A stretch of DNA of 64,000 nt from Caulobacter sp. BP25 (GCF_002737755.1 NZ_PEGH01000009.1:1-64000); one strand, 5' to 3'. Counted from the stretch's first letter, positions 10,396 to 19,312 are shown. Numbers and translations: made by a program. The notes: generated by a model not told the origin, from the sequence alone.

Positions 10396-11763
10396 ATGCA
10401 GGAATTTGATCCGCGACGCAGCGCCACGCGCTGGGCGCCGAGGCTCTTTACCGCCGTCGCTGGCTTGGCCGCGCTGGGCCTGGGCCTGAAGCTGACCGTG
10501 GACGACGTCAAGTCGTCCGCTGACAAGGCCCCGCTGGATCCCGCCGCCCTGGCCGCCCTGCAACACGCCGCCTTCGCCGGCGCCGAGGCTCAGCCCGGCT
10601 TCGAGCGTCCCGAGAACGTCGAGGTCAAGGTTCGCCCGGGCGAGACCCTCCAGGGCGCCGTGCAGCGCGCTGGCGTCGCGCCGGAAGAGGCCCGCCAGGT
10701 CGTCTCGGTGCTGCAAGGGGCGATCGACACCGTCAACATCAAGGCCGGCATGGCCTTCGAGACCGCCATCGCCCAGCGCCGCGACCAGCGCGGCCCGGCG
10801 CGGCTGATCGGCCTTTCGATGCGCGCCAGCCCGTCCTCGACCCTGACGGTCTCGCGCACCTTCGACGGCGCCCTGCGCCTGCGCGAGCTGGAGGAAGAGG
10901 TCCGCGACGAGAAGAAGGTCGCGTGCGGCGAGATGAACGGCTCGTTCTACGAGAGCGTGGCCAGCGTCGGCGGCACCCCCCAGGTGATCAGCCAGGCGGC
11001 CAAGCTGTTCTCGCACAAGATCGACTTCTCGCGCGACATCCAGGAGGGCGACCGCTTCTGCCTGGTGTTCGAGCGTAAGGTCACCGAGAGCGGCCGCACA
11101 ATCGAGGCCGGCGACCTGGAATACGCTGAGGTCAAGGGCCAGAGGTTCTACGCCTTCGATCGCAGGGACAGCGATGGCAAGCCGCAGTTCTTCGACGAGA
11201 TGGGCAAGAACATCAAAGGCTTCCTGCTGCGCACGCCGGTCGACGGGGCGCGGATCACCTCGGTGTTTGGCGTCCGTCGTCACCCGGTGCTGGGCTACAC
11301 CCGCGCCCACCAGGGCGTCGACTTCGGCGCGGGCACGGGCACGCCGATCCTGGCCGCCGGCGACGGCGTTGTGGTGGAGGCCCGCCGCTGGGGCGGTTAT
11401 GGAAACTGGCTGCGCATCCGCCATTCGGGCAACTGGGACACCGGCTACGGCCACATCTCGCGCTATGCTCCCGGCATCCGTCCGGGCATGAAGGTCCGCC
11501 AGGGCCAGGTGGTGGCCTATGTCGGTTCCACGGGCCTCGCGTCGGGCCCGCACCTGCATTACGAGATCTGGCAGCGCGGCCAGCGGGTCAATCCGATCGG
11601 CGCCAAGGTCCCGCAAGGCACGGTGCTGGCCGGCTCGGAACTGGCGGCGTTCAGGTCCCAGAAGGCCCACATCGACCGCCTTCTGGCCGACGGCGGAACG
11701 GTGCTGGACACGCCGAAGCTCGCCGCCGCCGACCTGGGCCAGGCCAAGACCGCGCTGCGGTAA
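10396..11763 (+). CDS. M23 family peptidoglycan metallopeptidase
   Basis: A 455-residue envelope protein with an N-terminal membrane/signal segment (about residues 15-35), a middle region with a LysM/OapA-like start (VKVRPGETLQGAV), and a C-terminal LytM/M23 domain. Zinc and catalytic motifs are H-x-G-V-D-F in AHQGVDFGAG and the HLHYEIW segment, both present, so the enzyme should be active rather than an EnvC/NlpD-like decoy. M23 endopeptidases cut peptide cross-links in peptidoglycan. ATG 10396 is preferred to the upstream TTG at 10366. It lies downstream of ctrA and its terminator, convergent with the M20 peptidase. Confidence 0.92.
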   Translation: MQEFDPRRSATRWAPRLFTAVAGLAALGLGLKLTVDDVKSSADKAPLDPAALAALQHAAFAGAEAQPGFERPENVEVKVRPGETLQGAVQRAGVAPEEARQVVSVLQGAIDTVNIKAGMAFETAIAQRRDQRGPARLIGLSMRASPSSTLTVSRTFDGALRLRELEEEVRDEKKVACGEMNGSFYESVASVGGTPQVISQAAKLFSHKIDFSRDIQEGDRFCLVFERKVTESGRTIEAGDLEYAEVKGQRFYAFDRRDSDGKPQFFDEMGKNIKGFLLRTPVDGARITSVFGVRRHPVLGYTRAHQGVDFGAGTGTPILAAGDGVVVEARRWGGYGNWLRIRHSGNWDTGYGHISRYAPGIRPGMKVRQGQVVAYVGSTGLASGPHLHYEIWQRGQRVNPIGAKVPQGTVLAGSELAAFRSQKAHIDRLLADGGTVLDTPKLAAADLGQAKTALR

Positions 11764-11766
11764 GGT

Positions 11767-13065
11767 CTACTCCACCCCCGCCACGGCCAGCAGCGCCGCG
11801 AGGCCCACGCTCATGCCCTTGACGGTCGGGGCCTTCTCGATGTCGATCCATTCGTCGAGGGCGTGGGCGCGGCCACCCAGGAAGCCCGCCCCGATGGTCA
11901 GGGCCGGCACGCCCAGGCTCATCGGGATGTTGGAGTCCGTCGAGCCGGCATGGCGCGCGGGCTTGTAGCCGAGGGTCGTGATCGCCGCTTCGGTCAGGAC
12001 CACGATGTCGGCCGTTTCGGGCGTGGCGCCGGCGGGGCGTTCGCCGATCACCTTGGCCGCGTAGCTGACCGCGCCGGCCTTGGTCGAGCGGGCCGCGTTC
12101 TCGCCGGCCACGGCCTTGTCCAGGATCCCGATCAGCGTCTGGTCCAGCTTGGCCAGTTCGGCGGCGCTTTCCGAGCGCATGTCGAACTCCATGAACACGT
12201 CGTGCGGGATCGAGTTCACCGAGGTGCCGCCGCCGGTGACGCTGGCCGAATAGGTGGTCTTCGGGGTCGTGGGCGGCTGGATGGCGTAGAGGTCGGTCAC
12301 GGCCTTGGACATGGCGACCATCGGGTTGACGATGCCGAACGCGCCGTAGCTATGGCCGCCGGGACCCGAGAAGGTCACCCGATAGCGCTTGGAGCCCGTG
12401 CCCCGGTCGACGATCTGCTCGGGCTCGGCCCCGTCCATCGAGAAGAAGGCGCTGATCCGGCCCTTGTAGGGCCCCTTGTTGAACAGGTAGCGGACGCCGC
12501 GCAGGTCGCCGGGGCCTTCCTCGCCGACATTGCCGACGAACAGGATGTCCTTCTTGGTCTTGATCCCCGCCGCGTCCATGGCCCGCACATAGGCCAGCAG
12601 GGTTGAGAGCGCGCGGGTGTCGTCGCCGATCCCCGGGGCCATCAGGCGCGTGCCCTGGCGCTTGACCGTCACGTCCGTGCCTTCGGGGAAGACGGTGTCC
12701 AGGTGGGCGGCGATGACCACGAACGGGCCCGCGCCCTTGGTCGCGGTTCCGGGCCGCACGCCCATGACGTTGCCCTCGGCGTCCATCTCGACATGGGTCA
12801 GGCCGTGAGCCTTCAGCATCTCGAGATAGGCCTTGGCTCGCTTCTCCTCCTTGAAGGGCGGGGCGGGGATCTCGGTCAGGGTGATGATGTCGGCGACCGT
12901 GCGGTCGTAGTCGGCGTCGAGTTTGGCGACCGCCGTCTTGAAGGCCGGCGAGGCGACGATCTTGCCGACGGCCTTGGCTGGATCGGCTTTCGGCGCGGCC
13001 ATCGCGGGCGCGGCCGTCAGGGCCAGGGCGAGGGCGGCGAGGGAGGCGGCGTGGCGAAGGGTCAT
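11767..13065 (-). CDS. Secreted M20 family metallopeptidase
   Basis: A 432-residue zinc exopeptidase of the PepT/M20 group. The N-terminus from ATG 13065 is a clean signal peptide ending in APAMAA, so the enzyme is periplasmic. The metal and catalytic residues sit in AAHLDTVFPEG (His and Asp ligands) and GIGDDTRALS, with the catalytic Glu pair in VGEEGPGDLRG; the dimerisation domain lies between. It likely trims peptides taken into the periplasm. An upstream in-frame start (13143) would put 26 residues before the signal peptide and is rejected. Confidence 0.9.
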   Translation of the reverse strand: MTLRHAASLAALALALTAAPAMAAPKADPAKAVGKIVASPAFKTAVAKLDADYDRTVADIITLTEIPAPPFKEEKRAKAYLEMLKAHGLTHVEMDAEGNVMGVRPGTATKGAGPFVVIAAHLDTVFPEGTDVTVKRQGTRLMAPGIGDDTRALSTLLAYVRAMDAAGIKTKKDILFVGNVGEEGPGDLRGVRYLFNKGPYKGRISAFFSMDGAEPEQIVDRGTGSKRYRVTFSGPGGHSYGAFGIVNPMVAMSKAVTDLYAIQPPTTPKTTYSASVTGGGTSVNSIPHDVFMEFDMRSESAAELAKLDQTLIGILDKAVAGENAARSTKAGAVSYAAKVIGERPAGATPETADIVVLTEAAITTLGYKPARHAGSTDSNIPMSLGVPALTIGAGFLGGRAHALDEWIDIEKAPTVKGMSVGLAALLAVAGVE

Positions 13066-13155
13066 GGCGGCGAATCCTTGGATGCGCCGCCAGACTAGAC
13101 TGTCATCCCGGGCGGCGCGAAGGTCTGCGCACCCGATATCCAACCATACCCTCCC

Positions 13156-13295
13156 GTCATTCCCGCCCTCGTGGCGGGAACCCCTGTTTCAGCTCGCAAG
13201 GGCGGCGCCAGCGGACCGCCAGCGGACCGCCAGCGGTCCGCCCCATCCTCACTTGCGGCGGATAGAGAGGTTCCCGCCACGAGGGCGGGAATGAC
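13156..13295. repeat. Long palindromic intergenic element, copy 1 (140 bp)
   Basis: The ends are inverted repeats: it opens GTCATTCCCGCCCTCGTGGC and closes with the reverse complement ending GGGCGGGAATGAC. The centre holds three tandem 11-bp units AGCGGACCGCC, AGCGGACCGCC, AGCGGTCCGCC. It lies between the M20 peptidase and phospholipase genes. A second copy is at 18171-18299. It has no coding capacity and looks like a MITE or REP-type element. Confidence 0.85.
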
Positions 13296-13330
13296 GGGGA
13301 ATTTGGTGAGCGCTTGGATGTCTATCCGCC

Positions 13331-15391
13331 CTAGACCTTCAACACCGCCGGACCGCCCATCCACGGATCGCTGATCGAGTCCTTGCCGGTCTCGACCCGG
13401 CCCGAGACGCGCCGCAGCCAGGCCGGGGCGCCGTCGAGGCGGGCGGTGACGTCGTACCAGCCCTGGCGGGTCGGGAAGGCCTTGGTGCGGGTCTCGCCGG
13501 GGGCCAGGGTCACGCTCAGGCGCTCGCCGTCCAGGACCTCGACTGACAGGGCGCGCGGCGTCGGGCTGCTGTTGACGGCGCTGACCAGCAGGGCGTCGCC
13601 CTGGGCGCGGGCGTTGATCTCGACGCCTTCGCTGTCGCCCGCGAAGCGGCGGTGGAAGCCGTTCGGGCCCAGCACCCACAGGTCATAGGCGCCGGCCGGC
13701 CAGGTGTCCTCCAGGCTCGTGCCGGGCGCTAGGGTGTAGCGGCGCGGAGCCGCGTCCAGCCGCAGGCGGTCATAGACATGCAGCACGGCCGCCGCCGCGC
13801 CGGTGTTGGTCAGGATCAGCCGCGCCGCGCCATCCTGGACCTTGGCGTCCGCGACGAGCGCGTAGGGCAAGGCGCGCGAGGGCCGCGTTCCCTTGGCCTG
13901 AACGGGTGCGACCACCGTCGTCGGCGTCGGCGGCTTGGTGCGACCCAGGGCGTTGGCGCGCTTGGCCGCCTCGGCCGTCGGGGGCAGGGGCGCGAAGGGC
14001 TTGGCGTTCGGCGTCTTGAAGTCGAAGCAGGTGGTCAGGTCGCCGCAGACCGCGCGACGCCAGGGGGCAATGTTGGGCTCCATCACGCCAAAACGTGCTT
14101 CCAGGAACCGCACGACCGAGGTGTGGTCGAAGACCTGACTGTTGACCCAGCCGCCCCGGCTCCAGGGCGAGATCACATACAGCGGCACGCGCGGGCCCAG
14201 GCCATACGGGCGGCCCATCAGGTCGTCGCGCTCGGCCTTGGCCTCGGTCGGGTTGCGCACGTGGTGATGCATGCCGGTCTCGTCCACCGTCGAGCCGCCC
14301 AGCGGCTTGCCGTCGGCGCCGCGGCAGGCCGGCGAGGGTGGCGGCATGTGGTCGAAGAAGCCGTCGTTCTCGTCGAACATCACCAGGAACACGGTCCGCG
14401 CCCAGACCTTGGGATCGGCCGTCAGGGCGTCGATCACCCGCGCGGTGTAGTCCGCGCCCTGGGCCGGGCTGGAGGGATTGGGATGCTCGCTGTCGGCGGC
14501 CGGTGAGATGACCCACGAGACTTGCGGCAGACGGCCGGCCAGCACGTCCTCGCGCAGCTTGTCCAGATGATGGGTCGACAGGGCCAGTTGCTTCAGGCGC
14601 GGGTCCGAGCCCGGCAGGCCCTTGTGAGCGTCGCGATAGGCCTTGAACCCCGCCAGCGGGTTGTCGGTGAAGTTGTCGGCCATGTCCTGGTAGATGCGCC
14701 AGGAGACGCCGGCCTTCAGCAGGCGCTCGGGATAGGTGGTCCAGGTATAGGACTCCTTGGCCCCGCCCTTTTCGGCGAACTCATCGTGCGAGTTTGAGAT
14801 CGACGGACCGCCGGCCTTGCCCAGCGGGTCATTGGTCCCGGTCCACAGGAACAGGCGGTTGGTGTTGGTCCCGGTCTGGGTGGCGCAGTGATAGGCGTCG
14901 CAGAGGGTGAAGGCGTCGGCCAGGGCGAACTGGAACGGGATGTCCGCGCGCTGGAAGTAGCCCATCGACCAGGGTTTCTTGGCGTCGGGCCAGCGGTCCA
15001 TGCGGCCTTCGTCCCAGGCGTCCTGGGCGTCGGTCCAGCTGTGCGGCGTGCCCTCGACCCGCATGTGGGCGAAGGTCTCCGCGCTATTCAGCGCGAACGG
15101 GGCCAGCAGCTTGGTCTTGTCGTAGCTCTGCACGAAGACCGAGGCGTCCTGGCGGCCGGCCGCATCGCGCACGGGCGCTGGGAACCGGTCGCCAAAGCCC
15201 CGCACGCCGTTCAGCGTGCCGAAGTAGTGATCGAAGCTGCGGTTCTCCTGCATCAGGATGACCACGTGCTCGACGTCCTGGATCGTGCCGGTTCGCACAT
15301 CGGCGTCGATCGCCGCCGCCCGCGCCAGCGCTGGCGGCAGGGTCAGGGCGCCGATGGCGGCGAGCAGGGCGCGGCGGTCGATCTGAGGCAT
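13331..15391 (-). CDS. Phosphocholine-specific phospholipase C (non-haemolytic type)
   Basis: A 686-residue secreted phosphoesterase that splits phosphatidylcholine into diacylglycerol and phosphocholine. The N-terminus DRRALLAAIGALTLPPALA is a twin-arginine-type signal, normal for this family. The phosphoesterase domain shows VEHVVILMQENRSFDHYFG (metal-binding Glu/Asn), DAYHCATQTGTNTNRL and FLVMFDENDGFFDHMPPP, and the C-terminal ~200 residues form the two small beta domains typical of bacterial PlcN/PlcH. Its length is close to the family norm. It is often phosphate-regulated, but I saw no clear Pho box. Confidence 0.93.
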   Translation of the reverse strand: MPQIDRRALLAAIGALTLPPALARAAAIDADVRTGTIQDVEHVVILMQENRSFDHYFGTLNGVRGFGDRFPAPVRDAAGRQDASVFVQSYDKTKLLAPFALNSAETFAHMRVEGTPHSWTDAQDAWDEGRMDRWPDAKKPWSMGYFQRADIPFQFALADAFTLCDAYHCATQTGTNTNRLFLWTGTNDPLGKAGGPSISNSHDEFAEKGGAKESYTWTTYPERLLKAGVSWRIYQDMADNFTDNPLAGFKAYRDAHKGLPGSDPRLKQLALSTHHLDKLREDVLAGRLPQVSWVISPAADSEHPNPSSPAQGADYTARVIDALTADPKVWARTVFLVMFDENDGFFDHMPPPSPACRGADGKPLGGSTVDETGMHHHVRNPTEAKAERDDLMGRPYGLGPRVPLYVISPWSRGGWVNSQVFDHTSVVRFLEARFGVMEPNIAPWRRAVCGDLTTCFDFKTPNAKPFAPLPPTAEAAKRANALGRTKPPTPTTVVAPVQAKGTRPSRALPYALVADAKVQDGAARLILTNTGAAAAVLHVYDRLRLDAAPRRYTLAPGTSLEDTWPAGAYDLWVLGPNGFHRRFAGDSEGVEINARAQGDALLVSAVNSSPTPRALSVEVLDGERLSVTLAPGETRTKAFPTRQGWYDVTARLDGAPAWLRRVSGRVETGKDSISDPWMGGPAVLKV

Positions 15392-15491
15392 GGCGGAACT
15401 CCGGTGAACTGCCGCGCACCTAGCATGGGTTCATCGTCAGTCCTGTGACAACTGGACTGGACCAGATGCAGCGGCGGCGCCCGCCCAATGT

Positions 15492-16592
15492 TCAATCAAA
15501 CACGATCACCGACCGCGCTAGCTCGCCGCGTTTCAGCTCGTCGAAGGCCGAGTTGACGTCCTCCAGCTTGATCCGGCGTGAGATCAGCTCGTCCAGCTTC
15601 AGCTTGCCCGACATGTAGAAGTCGACCAGGCGCGGCATGTCGACCGGGAAGCGGTTGGAGCCCATGTAGCTGCCCTGGATGCGGCGCTCGCCCAGGAAGT
15701 CAGGGCCGTGCAGCTCGATCTTGGTGCCGATCGGGATCATGCCGATGATATTGGCCGTGCCGCCACGCCGGAGCATCTTGAACGAGGCCTCGGCGGTGGC
15801 CTTCAGGCCGATGGCCTCGAAGCTGTGCTGCACGCCGCCGCCGGTCAGTTCGATGACCGCCTTGGCGATGTCGTCGACCTGGGAGCCGTCGATCACGTCG
15901 GTCGCGCCGAAGGTCTTGGCCAGCTCCAGCTTGGCCGGCACGCGGTCGATGGCGATGATCCGGCCCGCGCCGGCGATCGCCGCGCCGTTGATGGTGGCCA
16001 AGCCCACGCCGCCGCAGCCGATCACGGCCACGGTCTCGCCCGCCCGGACGTTCGAGGTCTGGATCACCGCGCCCACGCCGGTGGTCACCGCGCAGCCGAT
16101 CAGGGCGGCGCGGTCGAACGGCATGTCCTTGCGCACCGCCACGCAGGCGTGCTCGTGGACCAGCATCATCTCGGCGAAGGATGACAGGTTCAGGAACTGG
16201 GCCATCGGGCCTGTTCCGCCATTCAGGTCTTCCTTGAACAGGCGCGGCGCCTCGCTCTTACCCCGGCGCGTCTCGGGGCTGATGCACAGGTTCATGTGCC
16301 CGGTCAGGCAGACCTCGCAGTGGCCGCAATAGGGGTTGAGGCAGGTGATGACGTGGTCGCCGACCTTGACCGTCCGCACCTCCGAGCCGACCGCCTCGAC
16401 GATCCCGGCGCTCTCGTGGCCCAGCACGGCGGGCAGGGGATGGGGATAGGAGCCCTCGATGAAATGGAGGTCGGAGTGGCAGACGCCGGCGGCCTTGGTG
16501 CGGATCAGCACCTCGCGCGGGCCCGGCTTGCCGATGGCCACGGTCTCGATCTCGAGGGGCTTGCCCACCTCGCGCAGAACAGCGGCCTTCAT
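15492..16592 (-). CDS. Zinc-dependent alcohol dehydrogenase (class III-like MDR family)
   Basis: A 366-residue medium-chain dehydrogenase/reductase. The catalytic zinc site is formed by GVCHSDLHF and the GHE motif LGHESAGIVE; the structural zinc site has the four cysteines of CGHCEVCLTGHMNLC; the Rossmann nucleotide loop is GCGGVGLATI. These are hallmarks of NAD(P)-linked alcohol or S-hydroxymethyl-glutathione dehydrogenases. The exact alcohol is unknown. It is monocistronic, with the phospholipase gene downstream on the same strand after a 100-bp gap. Confidence 0.92.
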   Translation of the reverse strand: MKAAVLREVGKPLEIETVAIGKPGPREVLIRTKAAGVCHSDLHFIEGSYPHPLPAVLGHESAGIVEAVGSEVRTVKVGDHVITCLNPYCGHCEVCLTGHMNLCISPETRRGKSEAPRLFKEDLNGGTGPMAQFLNLSSFAEMMLVHEHACVAVRKDMPFDRAALIGCAVTTGVGAVIQTSNVRAGETVAVIGCGGVGLATINGAAIAGAGRIIAIDRVPAKLELAKTFGATDVIDGSQVDDIAKAVIELTGGGVQHSFEAIGLKATAEASFKMLRRGGTANIIGMIPIGTKIELHGPDFLGERRIQGSYMGSNRFPVDMPRLVDFYMSGKLKLDELISRRIKLEDVNSAFDELKRGELARSVIVFD

Positions 16593-16686
16593 GCTCGTCT
16601 CCCTCTTGTTTGAGGGGAGACTAGCGTCCCGCTCTGGGCGAGCGGAAGGGGAATTCGAACGAATGTTTGGCTTGCGCCTTGGGGTC

Positions 16687-17160
16687 TTAAGCCGCCAGGG
16701 CGATCGGGCGCTCGGGCAGGATGCGGCTGACGGCCAGCAGGACCGTCATGTCGCCTTCGCCGCTGGTGATCACGGCCGCGACCAGCGGCGACTCCTCGAC
16801 ATCGCCCAGCGACGGCGGCGGATTGATCGCGTCGGCCTCGACGGTGAAGCTGTCGCAGACGGCGTCGACCAGCAGGCCAGCGACGTCGGACTGGTTCTCG
16901 ACGACGATGATCACCTGGCGGGGGCCATCTTGCGCCGCGCCCTTGCCCAGGCGTTGCGACAGGTCAATGACCGGCATGACCTGGCCGCGCAGGTTGATGA
17001 CGCCGCGCACGAAGGGCGGGGCGTCGGGCAGCGGGGTCGGCGGGGTGACGCCACGGATTTCACGGACGGCGCTGACGGGCACGCAATAGGTCTGGGCGCC
17101 GACTTCGAACGACAGGACCTGCAGGGCCTGGCCTTGGGCGTAAGACACGTTGGTGGTCAT
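16687..17160 (-). CDS. CheW-like chemotaxis adaptor protein
   Basis: A 157-residue single CheW domain: it begins QVLSFEVGAQTYCVPVSAVREI and continues with the conserved VRGVINLRGQVMPVIDL segment. CheW domains couple chemoreceptors to the CheA kinase. No che genes surround it, so it is an orphan adaptor. ATG 17160 is chosen; the ORF runs upstream to 17268 but lacks conservation there. Confidence 0.92.
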   Translation of the reverse strand: MTTNVSYAQGQALQVLSFEVGAQTYCVPVSAVREIRGVTPPTPLPDAPPFVRGVINLRGQVMPVIDLSQRLGKGAAQDGPRQVIIVVENQSDVAGLLVDAVCDSFTVEADAINPPPSLGDVEESPLVAAVITSGEGDMTVLLAVSRILPERPIALAA

Positions 17161-17335
17161 GGCGGTCTCCGGGGAGCACGAATTTCGTCGCCTCAGGCTC
17201 TCGGAAAAAGATGAACAAACCGGTTCCAGGAACCCGAGAATTTCGTTCAGGCGCCGTTCAGGCGGCAAGGCCGATCGTCCTCGTGACGCTTCGACGGCGC
17301 GCCGCGCTGGGAGCCAAAGAGGTCAGGAGGCCACC

Positions 17336-17731
17336 ATGGTCCGCAAGTTCGTCACCACTCTGGGCCGGGTCGGAGCCGGCGTCGCGGCTCTGTCGCTGGC
17401 CGCCGCCGCCACCACGGCCTCGGCCGATCCGCGCTACTATCATCGCTATCACAAGAGCAAGGGCGACGACGTCGCCGTGGCCGCCATCGCGGCTGGCGTG
17501 CTGGGCCTGGCGGTCGGCGCGGCCTTGTCAGACAACGATCGGCGCGATCGCTACGACGACCGCTACTATGGTCGCCGCGCCTATGCGCCGCCCCCGCCGC
17601 CGCCCCCGCGCTACTACGGTTATGGCTATGGCTACGCGCCCCGTCCGTACTACGGCGACCGGGAATGCTGGACGACCCACGAGTACGATCGCTGGAGCGG
17701 CAGCTACTACGAACGCACCGTGTGCCGCTGA
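17336..17731 (+). CDS. Small secreted Tyr/Pro/Gly-rich protein
   Basis: A 131-residue protein of unknown function. An AGGAGG site precedes ATG 17336. Residues 1-31 form a signal peptide (ending TTASADP). A hydrophobic Ala/Gly segment (VAVAAIAAGVLGLAVGAALS) precedes a tail rich in Tyr, Arg, Pro and Gly (PPPPPPPRYYGYGYGYAPRP). Two cysteines near the end (WTTHEYD region and the last but one residue) may pair. Such proteins are common in Caulobacter envelopes. A terminator follows directly. Confidence 0.75.
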   Translation: MVRKFVTTLGRVGAGVAALSLAAAATTASADPRYYHRYHKSKGDDVAVAAIAAGVLGLAVGAALSDNDRRDRYDDRYYGRRAYAPPPPPPPRYYGYGYGYAPRPYYGDRECWTTHEYDRWSGSYYERTVCR

Positions 17732-17779
17732 GACACGCGGACGATCGGGTCGTCGGCGTAAGCCGCCGATCCGCCTTCA

Positions 17780-17811
17780 AGCCCCAGGTTCCCCGGGACC
17801 TGGGGCTTTTT
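17780..17811 (+). terminator. Rho-independent terminator
   Basis: A perfect 10-bp stem AGCCCCAGGT / ACCTGGGGCT with an 8-base loop and a short T run, 48 bp after the secreted-protein gene. Confidence 0.85.
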
Positions 17812-17897
17812 GTCGCGCTCAAGCGTGGCGGGACTCGACTCCGCTGAGAAATGAGAACAAAAAAGGAACATTACTCCCCAGCAGCAGGAGAGCCCTG

Positions 17898-18125
17898 ATG
17901 TCGCCGCTCGCTCCGTCGCCCCTCTCGCCAACCCCGTTCAGCGCTGGCCTACGCCTGACCGAGGATCGCCTGGACATCGCCGAGGCCGTGCTGGCCGGCG
18001 CCTGGCGCACCCTGCGCGCGGCCGGCTTCGGAGAGGCCGAGGTCCAGGCCCTGTTCGATCAGATCGCCGACCGTCCGGAAGACCTGGCGCGGCGGCTGCG
18101 GCGGATGGCGAACGCGGCGGCTTAG
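17898..18125 (+). CDS. Small hypothetical helical protein
   Basis: 75 residues from ATG 17898, which has an AGGAG site about 8 bases upstream. The N-terminal 20 residues are Pro/Ser-rich and the rest is predicted helical (LDIAEAVLAGAWRTLRAAGF, then EVQALFDQIADRPEDLARRL). The family is not recognised. The longer ORF from 17211 runs through the upstream gene in another frame and is rejected. Confidence 0.55.
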   Translation: MSPLAPSPLSPTPFSAGLRLTEDRLDIAEAVLAGAWRTLRAAGFGEAEVQALFDQIADRPEDLARRLRRMANAAA

Positions 18126-18170
18126 GGGGGCTAAGCTCAGCCTTCTTTGAAGGGTCTCATTTATGTGTCC

Positions 18171-18299
18171 GTCATTCCCGCCCTCGTGACGGGAACCCCT
18201 GGTTCAATGCGCACGTGCGGCGCAAGCGGACCGCCAGCGGTCCGCCCCATCCTCACTTGCGGCGGATAGAGAGGTTCCTGCCACAAGGGCGGGAATGAC
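18171..18299. repeat. Long palindromic intergenic element, copy 2 (129 bp)
   Basis: Same termini and core as the element at 13156-13295 (GTCATTCCCGCCCTCGTG ... GGGCGGGAATGAC), with a few substitutions, but only two central 11-bp units (AGCGGACCGCC, AGCGGTCCGCC) instead of three. The 11-bp length difference between the copies is exactly one unit. Confidence 0.85.
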
Positions 18300-18334
18300 G
18301 GGGGGAATTGGAAATTCTAAGCGGCGCTCAACGC

Positions 18335-18580
18335 CTACTCAGCATCCCGCACCTGCGTCGCCGGCCGGTCGTCGCCGGACGACAGCTCTTGATGCCAGAC
18401 CGCCTGCTTGTCCTCGTAGGTGATGCCCTCGGTCTCGCCCGGCAGGCGTTGCTCGCCGGCCGCGCGCTGGGCGGCCTTCAGCGCCGCGTCGTGGCTGGGA
18501 AACGTCTCCGAGAAGGTCTCGCCCACCTTATAGGCCCAGCCGCCGTCATGCTCGACGATGATGTAGGTGACTTGGGTCAT
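18335..18580 (-). CDS. DUF2188-like small protein
   Basis: 81 residues starting MTQVTYIIVEHDGGWAYKVG. The pattern (a strand that reads an incoming 'V..HDGGWAYKV', then a helix with FPSHDAALKAAQRAAGEQRL, then a strand ending near W and H) matches the DUF2188 fold, whose role is unknown. ATG 18580 was chosen; the ORF continues upstream to 18838 across the toxin-antitoxin promoter, which is not credible. Confidence 0.7.
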   Translation of the reverse strand: MTQVTYIIVEHDGGWAYKVGETFSETFPSHDAALKAAQRAAGEQRLPGETEGITYEDKQAVWHQELSSGDDRPATQVRDAE

Positions 18581-18696
18581 GGCGCGTCTCCGTGAAGCTC
18601 GAACGTCGAACGATCCGCGACGCGGGGTGGTTCCGATGACGCGGTCTTGTCGGAAGAGGGCGCTCAAGGTTTCGAGCCCGGCGCGGATTTGATCCG

Positions 18697-18715
18697 CATA
18701 ACGGTACGCGTTATG
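18697..18715. promoter_or_regulatory. Palindromic operator of the HigBA-type module
   Basis: Inverted repeat CATAACG-N5-CGTTATG ending 10 bases before the toxin ATG and touching its AGGAGGGGAG ribosome site. Its position is typical of the autoregulatory operator bound by a HigA-type antitoxin. Confidence 0.7.
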
Positions 18716-18725
18716 AGGAGGGGAG

Positions 18726-19007
18726 ATGATCCGGAGCTTCGCTGACCGCGAGACTGAGCGTGTCTGGGGTGGCGGCCGTTCGCGTCGGTCGCCCGGCGAT
18801 ATCCAGGCGCAAGCCTTGCGAAAGCTGCGTGTGCTCAACCGGGTGGCGCGTCTGGAGCAATTGCGGGCGCCGCCGGGTAACCGATTGGAGGCGCTGCGCG
18901 GCGATCGGGTCGGTCAGCACTCCATCCGGATCAACGATCAATGGCGGATCTGTTTTCGCTGGCGGGATGGAGGAGCCGAGGATGTCGAGATCTGCGACTA
19001 CCATTGA
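18726..19007 (+). CDS. higB: HigB/RelE-family toxin
   Basis: A 93-residue protein with the RelE/HigB fold: basic helices (QALRKLRVLNRVARLEQLRA), then NRLEALRGDRVGQHSIRINDQWRICFRW and a C-terminal strand ending in DYH. This is the mRNA interferase type that cleaves transcripts on the ribosome. It comes first in the operon, before the antitoxin, as in higBA rather than relBE. The antitoxin start at 18982 lies inside this gene (26-bp overlap), so the two are coupled. A strong AGGAGGGGAG site precedes the ATG. Confidence 0.9.
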   Translation: MIRSFADRETERVWGGGRSRRSPGDIQAQALRKLRVLNRVARLEQLRAPPGNRLEALRGDRVGQHSIRINDQWRICFRWRDGGAEDVEICDYH

Positions 19008-19308
19008 GACCGATCCGTCGGAGTGGCTGCCCAATCCGACGCCGGGGGACATCCTGCTGGAGGATTTTCTCAAGCCGATCGGTATGAGCCAGACGGCCTT
19101 GGCCAAGGCCATTGGCGTTCCGCCGCGTCGCATCAACGAGATCGTGCTGGGCAAGCGCGCGGTGACGGCCGACACCGACCTGCGGCTAGCGCGCTACTGG
19201 GGGCTGTCGGCGGGCTTCTGGCTGAGCCTGCAGATGGACTACGACCTGATGGAGCAGCGCCGGAAGATGGGCGCGGAGCTGGACAAGATCACGCCGCGGG
19301 CGGCGTAG
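18982..19308 (+). CDS. higA: HigA-family antitoxin (HTH)
   Basis: A 108-residue Xre-type antitoxin. The HTH is clear: PGDILLEDFLKPIGMSQTALAK followed by GVPPRRINEIVLGKRAVTADTDLRLARYWG, the HigA/VapI family signature. It should bind HigB and repress the operon through the upstream palindrome. ATG 18982 (GAGG upstream) is preferred over ATG 18967. A third gene follows after only 4 bases. Confidence 0.92.
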   Translation: MSRSATTIETDPSEWLPNPTPGDILLEDFLKPIGMSQTALAKAIGVPPRRINEIVLGKRAVTADTDLRLARYWGLSAGFWLSLQMDYDLMEQRRKMGAELDKITPRAA

Positions 19309-19312
19309 GTGG

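Noticed and set aside
10237..11670. 477-codon minus-strand ORF opposite the M23 peptidase
   Set aside because: Shadow frame; the plus strand has intact M23 catalytic motifs.
13198..13243. Tandem 11-bp repeats as a possible CRISPR array
   Set aside because: The units adjoin without spacers and lie inside a palindromic element; no cas genes nearby.
18600..18640. LexA/SOS box upstream of higBA (GAAC pairs near 18601)
   Set aside because: The two GAAC half-sites are 3 bp apart instead of the 7 expected for the alphaproteobacterial box.
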